The notes beneath the pieces are model-generated. The model saw only the letters and a program-made list of their open reading frames with translations, was not told where the DNA came from and searched no databases. DNA of 64,000 nt from Eucalyptus grandis (Eukaryota; Streptophyta; Magnoliopsida; Myrtales; Myrtaceae): assembly GCF_016545825.1 (NCBI RefSeq), contig NC_052618.1:18923561-18987560 (forward strand). Direction: 5' to 3'. The position numbers and the translations under genes were made by a program. How positions within the stretch are numbered: the stretch's first letter is position 1; each line of letters opens with the position of its first letter. This document shows, in pieces, positions 58,665 through 64,000 of this stretch.

Positions 58665-61344
58665 TGTGAGAGCTAGTATGAGCACCTAGAGGGGGGTGAA
58701 TAGGTGCAGAAACAATTTTGCGAGATATGTGCAATGTTAATTAATAGATTATGAAAAGGAAATTCTCTCTTGTAAACAAAACCAGTTATGATCAAAGTAA
58801 AAGAATGTAGAAAAGAGAATATGAACATAGAGACTATAGTGGTTCGGCTTAATCCAAGCTTACGTCCACTCTTCTGCACTGACAGCCCACTGGCTGGATT
58901 TCATTATGAACAAAAGAGTTGTTACAGTTAGGCTCTTCCTTGATTCCACAGTGTAGAGACTCTACTACACTTTCTCAAGGTCTCTCAACGGTATAGACTC
59001 TCTTTTTCGTACAAGATTTCGCTCAACAATTTTAATTGACTAAGAACAAAGAGTTTCAGACTTTGGAATTCTTCTATCGTGCACACCTTTGAACAACTGA
59101 AATGTTTTCCTTATATACTCCTTTATGCCATCATACCCGTTGGCACTTACCAAAAGAATTCTTCCAATCTACCCGTTGGACAGAATCAATTAGGAAGATC
59201 TTCAAGCTATTTAAGGAACATGACGATAGCCCATCAATCATGCTCGCCCATACAATCAGGATCTTGGTTTCCATAAGTAGAACTTTCCAAGTATACTTCG
59301 TCAATCAACGGATCCACGATTCCCAAATCAATCTTGATTAGAATAAAGGATTCTGTCATGCTATATCCAGCCAATAGATCTTCTCTAGTCAATAAAGTTA
59401 AATCATTGACGAAACATCCAGTTCTGGATAAGTCTTCTTCGACGGACTAGAAACTGTCAATGAGGATAGACTTTGAGTCTTAAGTCTGGCAATCCGGAGG
59501 TTTTCAGACTTTGATGGAAGAGTTTGCAAGTCTTCAGACTAGACTGATGGAAACGTTTTGTCAGCTTCAAAACACTCAAGGAAAATTTCTTTAACAATCT
59601 CCCCATTTTTGATGGTAACAAAACTTTCCTGCGGATTTAGATAACTTTGACCTGCAAAACATTACTTCAAGCAAATATGGATATCTCACAAAGATAAATA
59701 GCTTAGTAATAACACTAGAATCTGCATCCACAGAAAGTAGGTTAGTCTTATGAACAAGGCCATGAGATATCAATAATACTTAAGATAAACATATGTTCAA
59801 ACAGTCAATTCCAAATCCAGTCCAAATCCAAATAGCCAAACATAAACATCAAGTCAATCAAAAAAGTTTTAAATCCAAATAGTTAGTCAAATCTGCACAT
59901 CTCTCCCCCTTTTTGTCATCATTAAAAAGGTAGAGATGGAAAGAGAATGAAATTAAGATGGTTTGGGAACACGAACAAGCTGGAAATCTCCCATTGACTG
60001 GACAATGCCTTCCAGCTTTTTCAAGTCCTCCTTCGCTGCGCTACTTCTTCACCCTTAGCATTTGCCTGAACTTGAAGAGCAATGGCTTGGAGTTGATCAT
60101 TCAAAGAAACCGAAGAAGCTTGTCTTGCATTCTGCATATTCTGAAGTTCGCATCCCAGAGCATAGATTTGACCTTTCATTTCCAAAAGAACATCAAGAAT
60201 TCTGCGAAAGTCTGCTGAATTATTAGTCTAAGTACTTGCTTCTGCACGATCAGACGGTGTATAAGCAGGAGATGGTGAATCAGCATTGTTACGTAGATTG
60301 GGCAATGGAACATCGTGTCCCTCCTCAAGAAATTGTGAGGCATAGATGTCCTTTGGATCTGCTGGAGAGCGACTTACTCCTTCACTGGTGGCAGGGATTG
60401 AGGATGTTCCTCTTTTCTCAGGATCTCCCCTTGTTTCCATCCATTCAGGTGGAGAAGAGTGTTCTTCATGTTCTTTTTCTACTCTCTCCTCCTCCTCTTC
60501 TTCTTCTTCTTCAATTCTTTCCTCCTCTGCATTTCTCTCCTCTGCTTCTTTCTCAAAATCTTCACTTTCTCCAGTTCTCTGTTCTGTTTCAGCCGTGTCT
60601 TTTTCCTATCTCTCCATTGATTCTGGTGCAGAACAACTCAAGTTCTTCAATGCCATTGCAGAAATAGTGATATCATCCTCATCCTCTTCATCCTCAATGA
60701 TGAGAGCTCTTCTTTTCTTGGATGGAGCAACCATGGGCTCTTTCGCTTTCCTTTTTGCAGCCAAAGAGATTTGATGAGTCTTGACAGGGGTTTTCTCCTT
60801 GAACTTCTCCAACTCCTTTTTGAGTTCCTTCAGACGCATTTTAGAGACCATTTTCAGTCCCACCACCATTTAATCGCACGCTCAACCACAAAGAATTCGG
60901 GGAGGCTGAATATTCAAATGTCTAAATAACTTGGTTACAAGAGCTGCGTATGAGAGTTGACCATTGTCCTTCACCACTGCCCTGTACATGTGAAACATAA
61001 TGGTGTATGGAAGAGAGAATTTTTTACCAGCGTTGATGGCATACATCAGCTTTGCCTCCGAGTTTGAAACGTCAGTTTTTGAAGTTGATTTCGGTCTGAG
61101 GCAGTTAATCACAATCTTGTGAAGTAAAATGTTGGTTGCATTCATCCTTAAATAGGAAATCTTTTCTTCCGTTCTTCTATTTTTAACAAGTTCCAATGTT
61201 GCACGAGCAATAAACACACTGATAGGTTGATATCTCCCTCTTTCAACCCCAATCACATCAGCCAAAGTATTCATGTCAACCACATAGTCCTGATCTCGAA
61301 CACTAAAAGAAGATTTATTTGCATCCAAGAAACTTAGAACATTG
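58665..61344 (-). mobile_element. 3' end of a SIRE-like Copia element
   Basis: On the minus strand a polypurine tract 'aaaatggggagat' precedes an LTR (59596 to 58665, 932 bp) that begins TGTTAAAG and ends ...CTCACA. The LTR shares 'ggcttaatccaagcttacgt' and other words (inverted) with the LTR at 32188. 'gacaaaaagggggaga' lies at about 59915. An accessory ORF is upstream. Pol and the 5' LTR are not present because another element starts at 61345. Confidence 0.75.
60228..61328 (-). pseudogene. Accessory ORF of the retroelement (plant-transposon-protein-like), frameshifted
   Basis: From 61328 the reading MDANKSSFSVRDQ...VDMNTLADVIGVERG, LRMNATNILLHKIVINCLRPK, LMYAINAGKKFSLPYTIMFHM and LVTKLFRHLNIQPP resembles the 'putative plant transposon protein' domain found in many plant repeats. 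A one-base shift near 60890 interrupts it (FFVVERAIKWWW follows in another frame). Then comes a Lys-rich segment (LKELKKELEKFKEK, KKRR), a stop, an acidic Glu run (about 60480-60540) and a Ser/Pro tail to 60228. The role is unknown; its place before the 3' LTR recalls the extra ORF of SIRE elements. Confidence 0.6.
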
Positions 61345-61427
61345 TGTATTAGGAAATTTTTTTTTCTCTATTTTGTATATTTTTCTTCCTTGGATAGTTT
61401 TGCTCTTATATATATATTATAAATATG

Positions 61428-61640
61428 ACTCTTTTTTTGGTGACCCACGAACCCCGCACAAACTGACAGCCTACGTAAATAAACCCTGGGGAGGCACGTA
61501 GGAAACCACCACCCACGTACCCCGGGTATGTCGCCAATGATCCGCCTGCCTCCCCGCAACTTGTGTTGCAGGGGCTTCGAACTCTAGACCTCTAGCGTGG
61601 AAGTCATGGAGCCTACCAGCGGAGCCACCACGGCGGGTGG
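61428..61640 (-). mobile_element. tRNA-derived SINE inside an LTR
   Basis: On the minus strand: box A TGGCTCCGCTGG, box B AGTTCGAAGCCCC, and a 3' T/A tail next to 'ctttttttgg'. The near repeat tataaatatg (61418-61427) / tataaatagg (61641-61650) looks like its target duplication. It is a different subfamily from the SINEs in array 2. Confidence 0.7.
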
Positions 61641-61931
61641 TATAAATAGGACCTATTTTGTACATCATTAATCAATTAAAGCAATACAGAATACATTTCT
61701 CCCAATATCTTTATATTTCCTTTCACTCACTTTTTCTTTCACTCACTTTTCTTATATGGTATCATAACATTCTTTTTAGCTTCCACATATCGATTTTTTC
61801 CCAAGCCTCAAAGCCTTTGCCATTGTCCTTTTCTGTCCAAGCCACATAATTTCTTCAACTTTCGACTTTCTTCACACAAAACCTGTGAAATTTTTTTTTT
61901 TGCTCATACCTTTTTCACAAAGGGAGAAACC

Positions 61932-62806
61932 ATGCCCAAAAATCAAGCTTCAAAGTCTAGAATGATCAAAGACTTGGGAGTTTTTTCCAACAATCAAGGA
62001 ATAGAAAACTTTCCCTCTGATCAGTAATCACCCCTGGAGGATGAAAACCTTGCAGGAGGGGGCCAGATACGGCCCAACAAAGGGCTTCAGGACCCAAATC
62101 AGTCCAATGTAAGGCATTTTCTTCAGGGACCATATGTGCAGTGTATCCCTATTCAAATCCCGCCCGCCCAAAGCATTATGGGCCTTACGGAAAAGGCTCA
62201 TGCGGAAAATAGTGGACCAAGTGTCGGGTCAGGAGGAGGCCCAACTTTTGCCAGTAGGCACAACCCGGCATCCAACATGGGTTGGCCATACCCAAACCAA
62301 GTCAGTTCAAGTCCAACAGGTATCCCTTACCTATGATTTGGACCCGGTTTCTTCCCCTTCGCAGGAGCCTTCGGTGGTCAACTGGAGCCGGGAGATCCCT
62401 TGTACACGAGTGCCGTTGACAGTTCGAGCTTGAGCTGATTTCCTAGTAACTTACGAGGTCGGAGAACTACACCACCCGGTCTTGAGAGCTCCATCGAGCT
62501 TTGACCACAAAGGACAAAGAAGGCTTCATCAACGGGTGTGTCCCCGTTCTGACCGACGAGCACCTCGTGCGACATTGAAAGAGGTGCAACCAGTTGGTAT
62601 GAACATGGATCGACAACACCATCTCTCCTAAAGTGGCCACCGAACTACCTCCAACCAAAGACGCCCAAAAGTTTTGGGAAAGCACACGAGAAATGTACGG
62701 AAAGCTTGATAGGGCTAAGATATTTTCAATAATCCAAGTCCTATTGGAGCTAAACCAAGGAAATATGTCGATTTTTGCAATTTTCAATTGGCTATTAGTA
62801 TTATGA
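61932..62806 (+). pseudogene. Decayed Copia gag
   Basis: It starts MPKNQASKSRMIKD at 61932, with stops and frame changes. A recognisable gag core lies at about 62610-62770: TWIDNTISPKVATEL, AQKFWESTREMYGKLD and IFSIIQVLLELNQGNMSI. Confidence 0.6.
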
Positions 62807-63118
62807 ACATTCCCAAATTCCGATTTAACCTAATCTATGTGTTGAAACTTTGTGAAGACAACTCCTGTCGAGTCTTTTTCGATTTTGACATCGGTTTCTT
62901 TCGGGCTCTTTCAATTGGAAAACTGATGGACTGGGTAACTATCATGAGGGACTGTATTTTTGGGCCACTCTTCCAAAAAAATTTAATGTTTCACATTTTC
63001 CTTGAATAAGGAAACATGAGTTCCTTTCAACGTGATGACACGAGGAAGAGACTAGCTCGAAAATAATTTTGATAGTTTATGTAACTTTTATTGTTGGATT
63101 CATTGTGATATATATCAA

Positions 63119-63239
63119 GGTGGCAGTTCGAGTGGGAATACTGGCGCAAGGAAAATAACGGGCATCATTGTCAGCATCGTGCTTTCCGTGGTGTTTCTTC
63201 TCGTTATCACGGTTATTTACATGAAGTATAAGAAAGCTG
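63119..63239 (+). pseudogene. Orphan receptor-like kinase transmembrane exon
   Basis: GGSSSGNTGARKITG is followed by the hydrophobic IIVSIVLSVVFLLVITVIYM and then KYKKAG, with AG before and a GT donor after (CTG|GTAAAG). This is the juxtamembrane/transmembrane exon layout of plant receptor kinases such as the cysteine-rich (DUF26) type. No kinase exon was found in the next 760 bp, though the gene could continue past the edge if introns are long; the D2 repeat there makes that less likely. Confidence 0.55.
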
Positions 63240-63242
63240 GTA

Positions 63243-63628
63243 AAGTCACTTTTATCAGATAGTTATGCTTTCCAAGCAAAATGTTTATCTTGATCCACAA
63301 TAGTCATTTTTTTACTCTTGTTAGCATATGTTTTAAACGTTGCTGCGCTGCATCAATTGCAATGTTTCATCAGATCATCTTTCTTTAGAAATTTGAATAA
63401 ACCACGTGGCGTGAAAAATACGAATGAACCAAATGTTCTTCAAGCGACGGCAAGCATAACAAATTTTCGGCCAATGAATTAACTATTTCACATTTACTGC
63501 CTCGATGATATATTTGTAATTTCAATTATGTTTTTATTGATCCCATATTAATACAAGAAGATCATGGCTTTTGTACCGATAGTCATCTCTTAATCTGGAA
63601 TCGCAAGAGGTTGGGTTGCGACAATAAC
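63243..63628. other. Intron-like or intergenic, no gene seen
   Basis: AT-rich, between the orphan exon and repeat D2. Confidence 0.4.
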
Positions 63629-64000
63629 AAATAAGCAGCATTGCATGTCACCACGTGACAAGATTCCGGCATCCACACGCCTTGAAATTCATGGCCACAT
63701 AGGCATCTCACGTGTGGTCACACACCTCACACATGACTCGATCATGTGCCAATTACCTGCCAAGATCATGTGCCATTCGCACGGCTATTCCATTGCATCT
63801 CCATGAACCATCACACACCAGAATAAGCGCATAGCAATAGGAGGTCATGTACCGTGCACATGCTTTTCTCACATGCAAATCACATAGCCTTCCTATGGAT
63901 GATATCGCGAACTGTCGCATGCTCAATCAAGTCCTTAGGTGGCAGGCCATATAGTGGGATTTTCCTCTACCATGCTACACGTTGTTGATAAGATTTGATT
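63629..64000. repeat. Dispersed repeat D2, copy 2 (cut by window edge)
   Basis: Collinear with 26282-26670 with scattered changes and small indels; continues past the window. Confidence 0.6.

Larger units (their letters stand above)
61345..63010 (+). mobile_element. Copia relic: 5' LTR, primer site and decayed gag
   Basis: An LTR-like segment 61345-61754 (TGTATTAGG...) is followed by 'atggtatcataac', close to the tRNA-iMet primer site. After it a gag-like reading can be followed in pieces to about 62810. No protease or pol follows; the element is truncated on the right. Confidence 0.55.

Noticed and set aside
60346..60774. Ser-rich plus-strand ORF of 142 codons (and a Leu/Pro-rich one at 60236-60667)
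   Set aside because: It is the antisense of the acidic Glu-run region of the minus-strand accessory ORF; low complexity, no family.

Overview
The window is nuclear DNA of a flowering plant. Evidence is split genes with GT-AG introns, plant-specific families (2OG dioxygenase, BAHD acyltransferase, plastid MenA/ABC4, plastid glucose-6-phosphate isomerase, aconitase, NOT3), Copia-type LTR elements, tRNA-derived SINEs and many short TIR elements. A woody eudicot, perhaps Myrtaceae, is my guess from the repeat families; this is inference, not proof.

Left part (1-18.3 kb): a shuffled tandem neighbourhood. Copy 1 of a DMR6/2ODD-type dioxygenase gene (exons 1-2, minus strand, running off the left edge) is followed by a three-unit array made from its own promoter and by a scrap of a MenA exon. 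A plus-strand BAHD acyltransferase gene follows with four frameshifts, then a convergent 5'-truncated MenA gene (copy A). A second dioxygenase exon 1 comes next, with a four-unit promoter array carrying two SINEs, then a second MenA fragment (copy B, with a nonsense codon). A 1.6-1.8 kb non-coding block occurs twice (3.1-4.7 and 16.2-18.0 kb).

Middle (18.3-38.7 kb): intergenic DNA, a Copia element with near-identical LTRs and a 5-bp target duplication that has lost its reverse transcriptase, and the most complete dioxygenase gene (27256-30874, four exons with all active-site residues but one missing base in exon 3). Next is a SIRE-like LTR element that keeps only gag, nested in an older Gypsy relic, then relics of a BAHD 3' end and of another dioxygenase promoter.

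The most interesting region is 38938-57639. It is an 18.7 kb unit bounded by 2.7 kb inverted arms that begin GAGAAAATATTGGG, flanked by a 10-bp direct repeat (cctagcactg) inside a minisatellite. No transposase is visible. It carries plastid GPI exon 1 and aconitase exons 2-6 (in both arms), the rest of an aconitase gene, the last two exons of a prolyl 4-hydroxylase, a stray aconitase exon 4, a long internal piece of NOT3, and a small secreted-peptide-like ORF. I read it as a very large Pack-MULE-like gene-capture element. Differences between its arms fall mostly at CAG/CTG trinucleotides, which points to methylation-linked consensus errors and warns that some 'frameshifts' in this window may be artefacts.

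Right part (57.6-64 kb): dispersed repeats, the 3' end of a second SIRE-like element with an accessory ORF (minus strand), a short Copia relic holding a SINE in its LTR, an orphan receptor-kinase transmembrane exon, and a second copy of the repeat seen at 26.3-26.7 kb. Apart from the small ORF, no gene is clearly intact and complete.
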